Below are positions 1-9,056 of a stretch of 30,061 bases of DNA, piece by piece. The DNA is taken from positions 1-30,061 of the forward strand of contig JBNGIS010009079.1 in NCBI GenBank assembly GCA_049999725.1, in the 5' to 3' direction. The position numbers and the translations under genes are program-made. The notes beneath the pieces were generated by a model. The model saw only the letters and a list, made by a program, of their open reading frames with translations, was not told where the DNA came from and searched no databases. The stretch comes from Haplomitrium mnioides (taxonomy: Eukaryota; Marchantiophyta; Haplomitriopsida; Calobryales). Numbering within the stretch: the first letter of the stretch is position 1; the number at the start of each line of letters is the position of its first letter.

Positions 1-2
1 GA

Positions 3-1983
3 TACACTCAGATCCCTGGACGAGACTACAATATGACTTACTCACCAGTCATGGACACAATCACATATCGATACATGATAGCGTTTGCAATCCAACGCAA
101 TCTCACCACGCATATCATGGATGTTATTACTACATACTTATATGGAATACTTGACACTCAAATTTTTATGAAAGCCCCCCCCTGAACTCATCTCCAGGAT
201 ATCATTCCACATTGAGGGGGAGAAGCAAATAAATGAGGTTGGACCTTCTGTCCCTCATGGCCAGAAACATCAAAGTGGACCTTTTGTCCCTCATGGCCAG
301 CAAAATGCAAATGGACCTTCTGTCCCTCGAGGCCATCAATATCAAAATGGACCTTTTGTCCTACACGACCAGAAAAGGAAGAGTAGACCTTTTGTCACTC
401 ACAACCAAACTGGTAAACAGAGACCTTTTGTCTCCAAAGGCCAAAACTCTGCAGATGGACCTACAGTCCAAAGAGGATACACAAGCCTGATGACAAAACA
501 AGGACCTTCTGTCCTTATAGCAAACACAAAATGCCAGGCTATGAATAACATGTTGCAAACAACAACAGACAGATCATGTATGAAGCCAGCCAACTTGCTG
601 AGCACACATGACAACAATGGATCTTTAGTCCCCACAAATGATCTGCAAAACATGCAACAATATATTGGGCCTTTAGCCCAGACAGCAGAGAAGATGTACA
701 ATAAACATCAACAGGGACCTTTAGTCCCACATCGCCCAAACAGAGGCATACAAGTAGCAGGGATATCTATGGCAACAAATGGAATATCATCAAAAATATC
801 AGACCAGAAGATGGCTGTACAAGTCCTGCGATCAATGTACGGACTCAAACAAAGCGGTAGAAACTGGTATCAAAGATTCAAATCAGAAATGATTACCCTA
901 AACTTTACAAATGAGGACATAGCACCATGTCTCTTCATGAAACAAGAAAATCATGAATACGTCATAGTGGCTATATATGTAGATGACATTAACATATTTG
1001 GAACACCACGACTGGCCAAAGACACCATTAAGAAACTGAAAGACATATTCGAAATGCGAGACATCGGCGAACCTGATTTCTGCCTAGGAATACAGTTTGA
1101 ACATCTACAAGATGGGATACTAATCCATCAATCCACTTACACATCCAAAATCCTTAAACAGTTCAACATAGATAAAGCTCAGCCAATGAGCACTCCAATG
1201 GAAATCAGATCATCAGACCCCATGAAAGACATGTTCTCAAAAAGAAAGGAAACAGAACCAACACTGGGACCTGAAAAACCGTATCTCTCAGCAATATGGG
1301 CACTAATGTACCTGGCAAATCAAACAAGACCAGACATAGCTTTTGCCGTGAACCTGCTGGCAAGACATAGTTCCCAACCCACTATACGACATTGGAACGT
1401 CATCAAAAGGATTTTTAGGTACCTCCAAGGAACCACAGATATGGGACTGTTCTTCCCGAAAAATGCAGAACATGACATTATAGGATATGCTGATGCAGGA
1501 TACTTATCTGATCCTGACGACAGCAGATCTCAAATAGGATATGTATTCCTTAAAGGGGGCACAGCCATATCATGGAAGAGCACAAAACAAACTATTACTA
1601 CCACATCTACAAACCATGCTGAAATAATAGCTCTGTACAAGGCAAGTAGAGAATGTATTTGGTTACGTCAACTCATTGACCATATCAACTCCAACACAGG
1701 CCAACCCCTCATCCAAGAACCTACAACTATATTTGAAGATAACATGCCATGTGTTGACCAAATCGCCCAAGGGTTCATCAAGGGTGATAGAATTAAACAC
1801 ATAGCTCCAAAATTTTTCTATACTCATGAACAATATAATGACAAGATCAAGGTACAATGGATACCTAGTAAACAAAACAGAGTCGATATGTTCACAAAAC
1901 CTCTACCCCCTGCTCTACACAAAGAACACACAGAGGGTATCGGTCTCAAAAAACTATCTGAAATATACAAGAAGCATACTTAA
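3..1983 (+). pseudogene. pol: copia pol: RT and RNase H, frameshifted near the start and carrying a repeat insert
   Basis: Copies element RNA into DNA and degrades the RNA strand. From base 3 the third frame reads the RT N-terminus (YTQIPGRDYNMTYSPVMD, then MKAPP) and stops at 183-185. Frame 1 is open from about 175 to the TAA at 1981-1983, so a one-base shift in the C run at 175-182 separates the two. Frame 1 then carries about 190 residues of low-complexity insert before MYGLKQSGRNWY (about 835-870). YVDD is intact at 976-987, and the RNase H acidic residues are present in YADAG, HAEII, FEDN and NRVDMFTK. The likely start of the long frame is upstream of the ATG at 490. RT and RNase H downstream of the insert look undamaged, unlike every Ty3 copy in the window. 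Confidence 0.9.
241..736 (+). repeat. 36-bp (12-codon) tandem repeat inside copia RT, GPxVP units
   Basis: Units beginning GGACCT or AGACCT start at 241, 277, 313, 349, 385, 421 and 457, an exact 36-bp period. Looser units follow at 502, 619, 667 and 715, with spacings of 45, 117, 48 and 48, all multiples of three. In the pol frame each unit reads G/R-P-S/F-V-P-H-G-Q plus four variable polar residues. Because 36 is divisible by three, a second frame also stays open across 233-490; that frame is a shadow. The array sits between the MKAPP and GLKQSGR segments of RT, which in ordinary copia elements are only tens of residues apart. Function unknown. Confidence 0.9.
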
Positions 1984-2382
1984 TCTCATCATCATATCTG
2001 AAACTCTGACCTGTTGTCAAATATTCCAGATTTATGAGTTGTACTTCTTGATGTATATATCTTGATGCTGACCACAGGGTTATTTACAGTTGTGTTACAG
2101 CGCAGATATTCAAAAACAGATTTGTCAACTCGTGGAGCATATCAGATTCAGGACCAGAAGCAACACGACAGATAGAGGAGAACCGCCTACACGACATCAT
2201 CATTGTTTGATCATTGGACAGTTTTTGAACATCATACAGATTTTTCATACATTTATTGTATTTCAATACTCTATATGTGGTAGCACTCTTTCCCTCAACA
2301 CATGGCCTATTATCTTCAAATATAGTTGTAGGCCATCACTACACATATTATAAGTATATAGGACATCACTAGTTTATAAGTG
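1984..2382 (+). other. copia 3' untranslated region
   Basis: About 400 bases between the pol stop and the hairpin/PPT. Short open frames occur on both strands, but none resembles a known protein. I see no further gene here. Confidence 0.6.
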
Positions 2383-2418
2383 TGGCTGATTAGATGAGAA
2401 GAATCAGCCAAGAGGGAG
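2383..2418 (+). promoter_or_regulatory. 9-bp perfect hairpin followed by polypurine tract
   Basis: TGGCTGATT (2383-2391) and AATCAGCCA (2402-2410) form a perfect 9-bp stem with a 10-base loop. The stem abuts AGAGGGAG (2411-2418), the polypurine tract that would prime plus-strand DNA synthesis directly before the LTR. The PPT call rests on its position and purine content; a role for the hairpin is inference. Confidence 0.7.
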
Positions 2419-2590
2419 TGTTATAGAACATAGTATACCCCTATATATAGAATGGAATGGATGTGTAGATAAGAGGGACATTCGATCCCTCACCACTATT
2501 CTATTGATCAATACATGAAGGGACGATTGTGCGGTGCAACGGTCCTCTCAACCTCTCTCTCTCTCTCTCTGTGATATGCATACTACAACA
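2419..2590 (+). repeat. copia 3' LTR (172 bp)
   Basis: Starts TGTTATAG immediately after the PPT and ends CTACAACA; the ends are inverted repeats with one mismatch. A TATA-like TATATATAG lies at 2442-2450, and a CT microsatellite lies just before the end (about 2552-2569). The length is short for a copia LTR but within the known range. Its 5' partner is outside the window. Confidence 0.82.
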
Positions 2591-2686
2591 AATATTGAAT
2601 TACGATGTCATTCTACATATGAGTTGTTTTTGTGATTGTACTTTGGAAATTTATTTTGTTGAGTTATAAGTGATTGATTGTATGCG

Positions 2687-3855
2687 TGTTGTAAAGCTAG
2701 AGGCTTTGTCAGTTTCTCCTCATGTGACTTTGTGATGCTGAGTGAACATTGAATATGAGAGGTGGGTTGAAGTGTGGGTGCAATCATCAACACACAAAAA
2801 TATCTACAAAGTCTACCAAGTGTAAGTATTCAATACAAAATATATTGGAAATTCTCCACTCTTTACTCCAAATATGATGATTGGTTTTTTCCCAATAGTG
2901 AAGAGTGTGTTGAGAGTTGGAAAGGTGAGAGGAAGAGTAGCTCTTCCAAGAGCTCCTCCAAGCGCTTCTCCAAAGATCTCTCACAACTCCCAAGTCTCAA
3001 GTCTAAAATGAAAACCAAGTGCATCTCCTCTCTCCTTCTCCTTCAATTATACTAGTTTAGAAGTAAAACTAAAGACTCTATCACCATAAGAATCCATGGT
3101 GCTTATCTCTCTAATTATTAAAACCTAAAAGTGCTCCTAAATTATCTCCACCTTTTGTTTTCTTCTTCAAGAAGAAGCATCTCATTTGAAGCTTCTCTTG
3201 TCAAAAAATCTCAACAATTGATCTAATATTTTTATGCCTTGCACTTGTTCTTGCAAAAAACTCCTAAGATGATACTTTGTGATTCTCTCAAAGAATACGT
3301 CAAAGAACAAATTAACTTTTCTCCTCTTTAGTCTATTCTAAAAGAATCTCTATAATCTCCTTAATACTTATTCAATTTGCATGTACTATACCTTTTTAGA
3401 AAGCTTGTAAAATAAAATCTTTATTTATATAACATTATTTGTATTTTATATTCTTTAGCTACTATCTGTTTTGACTTTTCTACAAAGCACTTTTGTAACT
3501 TTGATCGGTAATAACTTTTGGTTTACAAGAGTTTTCTCACTTACGTAAATTTGACTAGTTACATTAAGAATATAATATACTTCTATAAAATATCAGCTTC
3601 TAAAAATTTCTAATAAGAAAAAAATTTTCTCTATACTCAAATCTACACATATTGAAGAAAACCAATCAAATCTAAGTCTTCTCTATACTTCATCACAATG
3701 CATCTCATTCTATAACAATGGTCTAAGCATATTAAAATTTTCACAAAACCATCTTATTCCTTCACATTTTACCTACCTATAAGGTTTGACTTTGCATTCG
3801 GAGTGAGTTCTTCCTTACGCACGTAAAATGGTTTCATCTTGTCATAGTTTACACA
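2687..3855 (-). repeat. 3' LTR of element A
   Basis: Homologous to 10653-11525 and, more distantly, to the LTRs of element B at 15090-16515 and 19100-19480. The low-coordinate edge is placed where similarity to the other copies begins (AGAGGCTTTG preceded by a TG). The high-coordinate edge is approximate, near TTTACA at 3850-3855. The short open frames inside it (for example 2774-3055) are not genes. Confidence 0.75.
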
Positions 3856-4134
3856 ATCATAGTGTCGTCCTATTAACTCTAACAAGTTATAAGTGTAATT
3901 ACAATACTCTTTCTACACAAAAAAGGTCCAAAATACCTTGGTAATAACTTCTTTTGCTTTTTCTTTTATCGAATGGAGTCAAAAACCATTACCCAATCTT
4001 TTTGTTGAAACACCATAGGTCTGCTCTTCCCACATCTCTTGTTATAACTCCTCTTTTGTTGGTCTTGGGCCTTGTAAATAATACTTAGCCAACACACGTG
4101 CTTCTTCTAGCTTCATCAATTGTTGGCTGCAAGT

Positions 4135-4914
4135 TCATGTAGCTCTGTCCAAATTTCCTTCCTCATGTCTTTCCACACTTGTAGTTCTAAACGTAGGAAG
4201 ATCAAACTCAATAGGCAAGATTGATTCCAAACCACAAGTGAGGCAAAAGGGTATATACCAAGTTGAAGCCTTCCTAGTTGTGAAATACTCCCAAAGAACT
4301 ACATGGAGCCTCTTATCCCATATATGCTTAGCTCCCTCTAAATCTGCATCTTTTGCCAACATGTGACATAGTGTACAGTTGGTCCACTCTGCCAATCCAT
4401 TTGCATTTGGCTTGTATGAGATGTTGGAAAAATCCTCCAATAGTGCTCGAGTAGCACCACTTACAAATGATTAGCCTCTATTCCTCATAATCTCCAATAG
4501 AAAACCAAAACTTATAATGATTCACTTATATAGAAATCTTCCCACTTCCTCTTCTATAGCTTTCTTGAGAGGATGAGCCTCCACCTATTTGCTTAAGTAA
4601 TTTGTTGCTACCACCACATACAAATTCCCTTATGGAGTTGGAGTCAAAGTACCAACAATATCAACTCTATATTTTTCAAAAGAACCCAAAAGTGCAATTG
4701 GTTGCAAAGGAGAAAGATACATAGACTTCTTTGCAAATGATTGACACATATCATATACATATGTCTTGCAAAACTCCCAAAAATCTTTGAACATACCTCG
4801 CCAATGGTAATTTCCATCCAAAATCTTGTACATTGTCACATTTCTTGCAAAGTGACCACCACATACGCCATCTTGAAACTCATTTATTAACTGTTGGATT
4901 TCTCTCTTGCTCAC
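4135..4914 (-). pseudogene. element A integrase: zinc-binding domain and core fragment
   Basis: The upstream part (4914-4630) reads the HHCC-type module and the start of the core: INEFQDGVCGGHFARNVTMY, then YDMCQSFAKK and YRVDIVGTLTPTP, where VDIVG holds the first catalytic Asp. The downstream part (4440-4135) reads NANGLAEWTNCTL and LESILPIEFDLP, the region of the catalytic Glu (GLAE). Between them (4441-4629) the frame is broken and the segment with the second Asp is not cleanly readable. In the active protein this joins element DNA to the chromosome. The order relative to RT (integrase last) confirms Ty3 rather than Ty1. Confidence 0.85.
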
Positions 4915-5151
4915 CGCTCTTCAAAGCAGGTTGTCAGATTCTTGGTGAAACAAAGTATTTTTAACCAAAGAATAAGATTGACACTGATAAGCAAAAGCAG
5001 CCTTATTGCGTTGCTTTATTCCTTTCGGATGTCTTCCCTCCAACAAGTAGTTGTAAATATCATTGTACTCCTTATATGGCACACTCATGTTGAAGATGTT
5101 CTCATAAAAAAACTCCTCCTCAACTACTTCATGACCAATCTCATCATATAC

Positions 5152-5609
5152 TCATGACAACATATTGACATTCAAATACTTCCTTCTTGGTCGATCTTCA
5201 ATACTATAATCAAATTCAACCAACAAAAGCTTCCACCTAGCAATTCTTCCCTTGGCATTAGGCTTACTAAAAATATATTTCAAGCCTTTTGGTGAGCTAT
5301 AGTAGTTAATCATCCACCCAACAAATATTGACAAAACTTTTTTATGCCAAAAATCACACCCAAACCTTCTCTTTATGTTACCAGCTAGCTCTTTTTGATC
5401 ACCACCATTTGTCAACTTGCAAATACTATTGGATGATCATGTTCCTCCTTGTTATTTTGACTTAAAATGCATCTAAGAGCCATATTAAGACCATGTATAA
5501 ATAAGAGAAAAGGCTTACTCCAATTTGATTTTACCACTACCGACGCACTTATCACTGCTTTCTTTAAACATTCAAATGATGCTTTGGCACCTTCATCATT
5601 AAAAATCAA
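5152..5609 (-). pseudogene. element A RNase H domain
   Basis: Two adjacent open stretches (5609-5412 and 5415-5152) read FECLKKAVISASVV, then SKPFLLFIHGLNMALRCIL, and further on GRIARWKLLLVEFDY. The last matches the usual GRIxRWxLxLxEFDF segment of plant Ty3 RNase H. The position that is normally the first catalytic Asp (xIDASN) reads IHG here, so that residue is lost. A frame change separates the two pieces, and the HYL segment is degraded. Non-functional. Confidence 0.85.
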
Positions 5610-5617
5610 TGAATACT

Positions 5618-6461
5618 CTATTGTTTTTTCAAGTAGTGGTTCAACGCCTTTACTTTTGCCAAAATTTCCAAAATTAAGTGATGATAGTAGCCTACCATTC
5701 TCAAGAAAGCTCGCAACTTTGTCACATTGATTGGGAAAGTAAGGGCTGGAATCTTGAATACCTTTTTTGAGTCCATACTTACCCTATTGTTTAAAGTGAT
5801 ATGCCTTAGCAACAGTCCTTGTTGGCACCCAAATATGCATTTCTTTGAATTTAAAGATGTTTTTGCCGAATCCAATCATCAAAGAACTTTCTCCAAGTGA
5901 TTGAAATGATCCTTCTTACTCCCATATACACAAAAATATCCATAAAGTCCCTCAAAAACTTCTCCAAGAAATTCTAAAATATTTTATTCATAAATTTTTG
6001 AAAATTCATTGGTGCATTGCATAATCCAAAAGGCATGTCTCAAAAAGCAAAAGTACCCCAATGACTACTGAATGTCGTCAATCATTGATGTTCCAATGCA
6101 ATTGGAATTTGATTGTACCTACTATATTCATCTCGAGAAGAATACCACTCATGTCCAACTACTTCTTCAAGAATCTCATCAATTAATGGAAGTGGATAAT
6201 AATTCTTCTTTGTAACAACATTCAACTTCTTGTAATCCACACACACACTTAAAGCCTACCATTTTTCTTTTTTACCACAACAATAAGAAAAACCCATTTT
6301 GAGCTGTGAGCCTTGTAGATGAACCTTGTCTCCTTCATTTTGTTGATCTCTATTTGGACAAACTTTTTAATTAAAGGATTCATTCGTTGTTGCTTTTGTC
6401 GAATTGCTTTGGCTAAACTCTCCAAATCAATTTGATGCTTTTCAAGTGTGCCCCTTATCAA
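5618..6461 (-). pseudogene. element A reverse transcriptase
   Basis: Begins KAIRQKQQRMNPLIKKFVQ and VVVKKKNGRL (6461-6249). A one-base shift in a GT run (about 6236-6245) leads to VDYKKLNVVTKKNYYPLPLI, then YNQIPIA, then MPFGLCNAP, then FMDIF (about 5921-5950), then SLNSKKCIFGCQ and KLRAFLRMVGYYHHLI (5875-5618). The catalytic YxDD-equivalent is FMDI: the second Asp is replaced. There are at least three in-frame stops. The VDYxKLN...KxxYPLP pattern is that of Athila/Tat-type plant Ty3 RT. Confidence 0.88.
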
Positions 6462-6656
6462 ATCTTCATATCCAAAAGCAAAAACATGCTTATACTTACA
6501 AAAAAGTTCTTCAAACTTCCTTTTTTCTTCACTTGAAACCTCCTCTCTATAGTGTAGTATTGCGGTCTATCACTCTACTTCTTCTGCCACCAATGTATGC
6601 TTTTGTACTTGAGCTTCTTCTTCAATTGCCCTTGGTACTATCTCAATAACACACAT

Positions 6657-6945
6657 TCAGTGTGAATCTTGTTTCTCATCCGATGAGTCCTTCATATTGA
6701 TGTACATTTCAAAAATATCACTCTCATATTCATCATAATCGGACATGTACTTGATGGTATCTTTTTTTGAGTCACTCGTCTCTTCACCACCACCATCCAC
6801 TGGTACTCTCACTCGATGAGTCCTTAGCCTAATTGTGATGTGGTTCTTGTGCCAATTGTCCATGGTCTTCACTTCTTGCAACTATGGCCTTCCTAGCAAC
6901 ATATCATAGCTCGACTCTTTCAAAACTTGAAAAGAATATAATAGA
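6657..6945 (-). pseudogene. element A protease, C-terminal half and PR-RT linker
   Basis: Reads FQVLKESSYDMLLGRP (ending about 6882), a stop, then LQEVKTMDNWHKNHITIRL and an acidic Asp/Glu/Ser-rich linker. SYDxLLGRPWL is the signature of the retropepsin C-terminal region in plant Ty3 elements; the expected W is now the stop. The matching acidic linker occurs in element B at 16665-16860. The N-terminal half of the protease is about 1.6 kb away, at 8580-9056, because of the insertion between them. Confidence 0.85.
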
Positions 6946-8560
6946 ATAGAATTTGTATAAAGTCCCAAGCCAGCTCTAAGGCTATAGAGACTGAAGTACA
7001 TCTGAGCACAAAGTGCAGTAAGGGTAAAATCAAAAAACTGAAGTTGCACAACAACTAGAAAAGTCAATTGGTGATCATTTAGGGCCATGGATCTGTAAGC
7101 GAACCTGGTTCGTCTAGATCCTAAACTGCAAGATCATACTATGCTACATATGCATTTGGTTTGGTGGTTTAGTCCCATGGTCATTGAATTTAATGTTAAT
7201 CGAGGATTATCATCCTTCCTCTACAAATCACAACAATGTTAACAGCCCTCATCCCAAGCTTATTTCATCTTTTGTATTTCCATCAGAACGTTTTTTTTTT
7301 AGCTAGAGAGAGGTTCTTATAGATCCAAATGGGTTGGTCTTTGATGGTCTTTTTGGATTTCAAGAAGGTCCCTCTGTCTCTAACATTGTGAAACTATAGT
7401 AGGATGGGTCGGCCTTTGTTGGAAGGTTTCCCAATTCTCTTACAGGCCATACGTAGGTTCCTAAGGTTACATGGTCCCAAAATTTGTTTTTTGACTGTAT
7501 TTTGGGTGTTTTCTCGGGGCGCTTCTGGAACACCATGGACTATGAGGTTTTGTTCCCACTCCTCCTCCATTAGTTCCTTTACTATTGCCCTAAAAGTGTT
7601 TGGGGTCGTTGAGGTTTCTTTGACCACATTCGCCCATGTGTTTTGGGTTTGCTTTAGTTCACATTCCAATGCCATTTGGGATGCATTGCTCTTGTTTTCC
7701 AAGTGCGTCATTGCCATTTTTGTGAGCTTGTAGTTCTTTTCAAGTGTTAGCATGCACTTTTGTAAATCCAATTCCATGTTCTGTTGTCTCATTTCTCATA
7801 TGTCATGCTTGAGGCCATCAATGTGGATGATATGATGATCTCGGGTCAGGTTGAGCACCCCCCTCTATGCTTTCTATTTTTGACATTTTGGTCTCAATGG
7901 ACTCCAGCCTCTTGTTAGACGTAGTTTTCTATTAGGTCAGTTGTTCCTCCAAAGACCTCACCGGCAACTCAAGGTTCTTAAAGTAGTTTCTGATGCATCG
8001 AGGGCAGTACTCTCCTCCTACGTCTTCCTGGATTTTCCCTCTAACTTCCTTGCCACCTTGTTTTGTTTGCATTTTAGTGTGGGGGTTAGGCATATTGTTC
8101 CACCCCACGTGCTGCACCTTGTTCTGTTATCTTGTGCACCATGTTCTATTTTCCTTTGTCTTGCCCTTGTTTAGCTTTTGTGAGCACCAAACTATCGAGC
8201 GATTTGAGGACAAAGAAATTTGAAATTTGGTTCTATCACAAGAGGATTTGAGTTGTCACAGGATTGAAATCTGAATTTGAAATCTGACATAAGAGTTCAG
8301 AGTCCTATCTTGAGTGTCCACGTAAAATAAGAGAGAGGTCCTAGTCGCAATTCTAGCCCTCAAGGTCTTGTTCAGAGGGTCTGTAAGTTTTGGAAGTCTA
8401 CAATTGTAGGGCTGTGTTACAATTGCAAAGCTTGCAAAGCTCGCAAGAGAAGCCCCATATAAGAGTTCAACCGTATCTCAATCCTTATAGAAGATCAAAG
8501 TTCGTAAGCTGTAGAGCAGAGAGGTTTAGGGTTTAAGTTTTAGGATTTAAAGCAAAGAAA
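6946..8560 (-). mobile_element. insertion inside element A protease carrying a LINE ORF1-like remnant
   Basis: The protease reads continuously to about 8580 (LGVIGKVPIM) and resumes at about 6945 (FQVLKESSYD); the roughly 1.6 kb between is foreign. Element B has nothing comparable at the same place. The edges are approximate: an AATAGAA-like sequence occurs near 6940 and again near 8571, which could be a target duplication but is too simple to trust. 8223-8560 has no coding similarity; it may be a 5' UTR of the inserted element. 6946-7190 also shows nothing recognisable. Confidence 0.7.
7200..8140 (-). pseudogene. LINE ORF1-like protein remnant (coiled coil plus RRM/C-terminal-domain-like region)
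   Basis: In minus-strand order: a Cys-containing segment (GGEYCPRCIRN, about 8015-8050); a heptad-like stretch (LPVRSLEEQLT, then RLESIETKMSKIESIEGG across a frame change); a second helical stretch (LENKSNASQMALECELKQTQ); WEQNLIVHGVPEAPRENT; CKRIGKPSNKGRPILL ending at 7394 with a stop; and then, still readable, FHNVRDRGTFLKSKKTIKDQ and IWIYKNLSLAKKK down to about 7285. The series 'N-hydrophobic-GVPE ... RIGKP ... RPILxxF ... DRxxxLKxxKxLK ... IYxxLS' is the layout of coiled-coil LINE ORF1 proteins (L1/CR1 type), from memory. No endonuclease or LINE RT is present. It could instead belong to an unfamiliar retroelement. Confidence 0.6.
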
Positions 8561-8579
8561 GAGAAAGAGAAATAGAAAT

Positions 8580-9056
8580 ATCCATTGCCATGATTGGGAC
8601 CTTTCCAATTACTCCAAGTGGGCGTACTCTTGACTTGTTAGCCATACCTACCGTAAACCCCAAAGGCATTGTGAGTTTCAAGCCTGACTTTTTCATCAAA
8701 TCTTTAGACATAGTATTGACTGCCAAATCTCCATTTAACAACACTTTAGGAACCACATACCCCTTACAAATGACATCAATTTTTGGGGCCTTTGCACATA
8801 CCTCAGTATCCATGACACTTACATAGAAATTGTTGGTTGAGACATTCTTTTTCCTTGGAATTTGTTTGGTGCTCAATCCTCCACATAACTCCCTTTGCAA
8901 CATTGGATTCATTGCCACCAATTGTCCTACCATGATATTGGTTTGTAAGTTCCCAATGTCATTCACCACATTATACTTCTTTTGATGGTTTGAAATTGAA
9001 AAGTCTTCCATCCCCAATCTCCTTCCTGATTTACTTGGCTTCTTGGTCATGTCCAC
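8580..9056 (-). pseudogene. element A protease N-terminal half with upstream linker
   Basis: Open frame with MDMTKKPSKSGRRLGMEDFS, VGQLVAMNPMLQREL, then ICKGYVVPKVLLNGD and VNTMSKDLMKK, then LGFTVGMANKSRVRPLGV. The segment after GYVVPKV normally holds the catalytic Asp (LLDGG in element B at about 17045-17060); here it is LLNGD, so the Asp has become Asn. The GA-rich tail encoding SLSLSL marks the insertion edge. It lines up residue for residue with element B at 16949-17377, which confirms a shared family. Confidence 0.85.

Larger units (their letters stand above)
1..2590 (+). mobile_element. Ty1/copia LTR retrotransposon, 3' part only
   Basis: The window opens inside a copia reverse transcriptase and runs through RNase H, a 3' untranslated stretch, a polypurine tract and one LTR. 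Gag, protease, integrase and the 5' LTR lie off the left edge. The order RT then RNase H then PPT then LTR, and the motifs GLKQSGR, YVDD, ADAGYLSD and HAEIIAL, are those of plant copia elements. The LTR begins TGTTATAG and ends CTACAACA, a near-perfect inverted repeat, which fixes the right edge at 2590. No target duplication can be tested because the left end is missing. Confidence 0.95.

Noticed and set aside
233-490. 85-codon plus-strand ORF with MDLLSL repeats
   Set aside because: It is the second open frame of the 36-bp repeat; the pol frame reading GPxVP is continuous with RT and explains it.
241-500. Possible CRISPR-like array because of the regular 36-bp period
   Set aside because: Units are contiguous with no unique spacers, are translated in frame with RT, and lie in a eukaryotic retrotransposon.
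399-739. Minus-strand ORFs opposite the copia repeat
   Set aside because: Antisense shadows of the repeat and RT; no motif of their own.
2774-3055. 93-codon plus-strand ORF, and a similar one at 10467-10932
   Set aside because: Both lie within or across element A's LTRs (and leader) and run antisense to the element.
7286-7300. Run of T read as the poly(A) tail of a minus-strand LINE insertion
   Set aside because: ORF1-like similarity continues on both sides of it (SLAKKK then NTKDEISLG), so it is an internal A-rich codon run, not a tail.
8547-8590. Ser-Leu repeat at the end of the element A protease frame
   Set aside because: Comes from GA-rich sequence at the insertion edge, not part of the protease.
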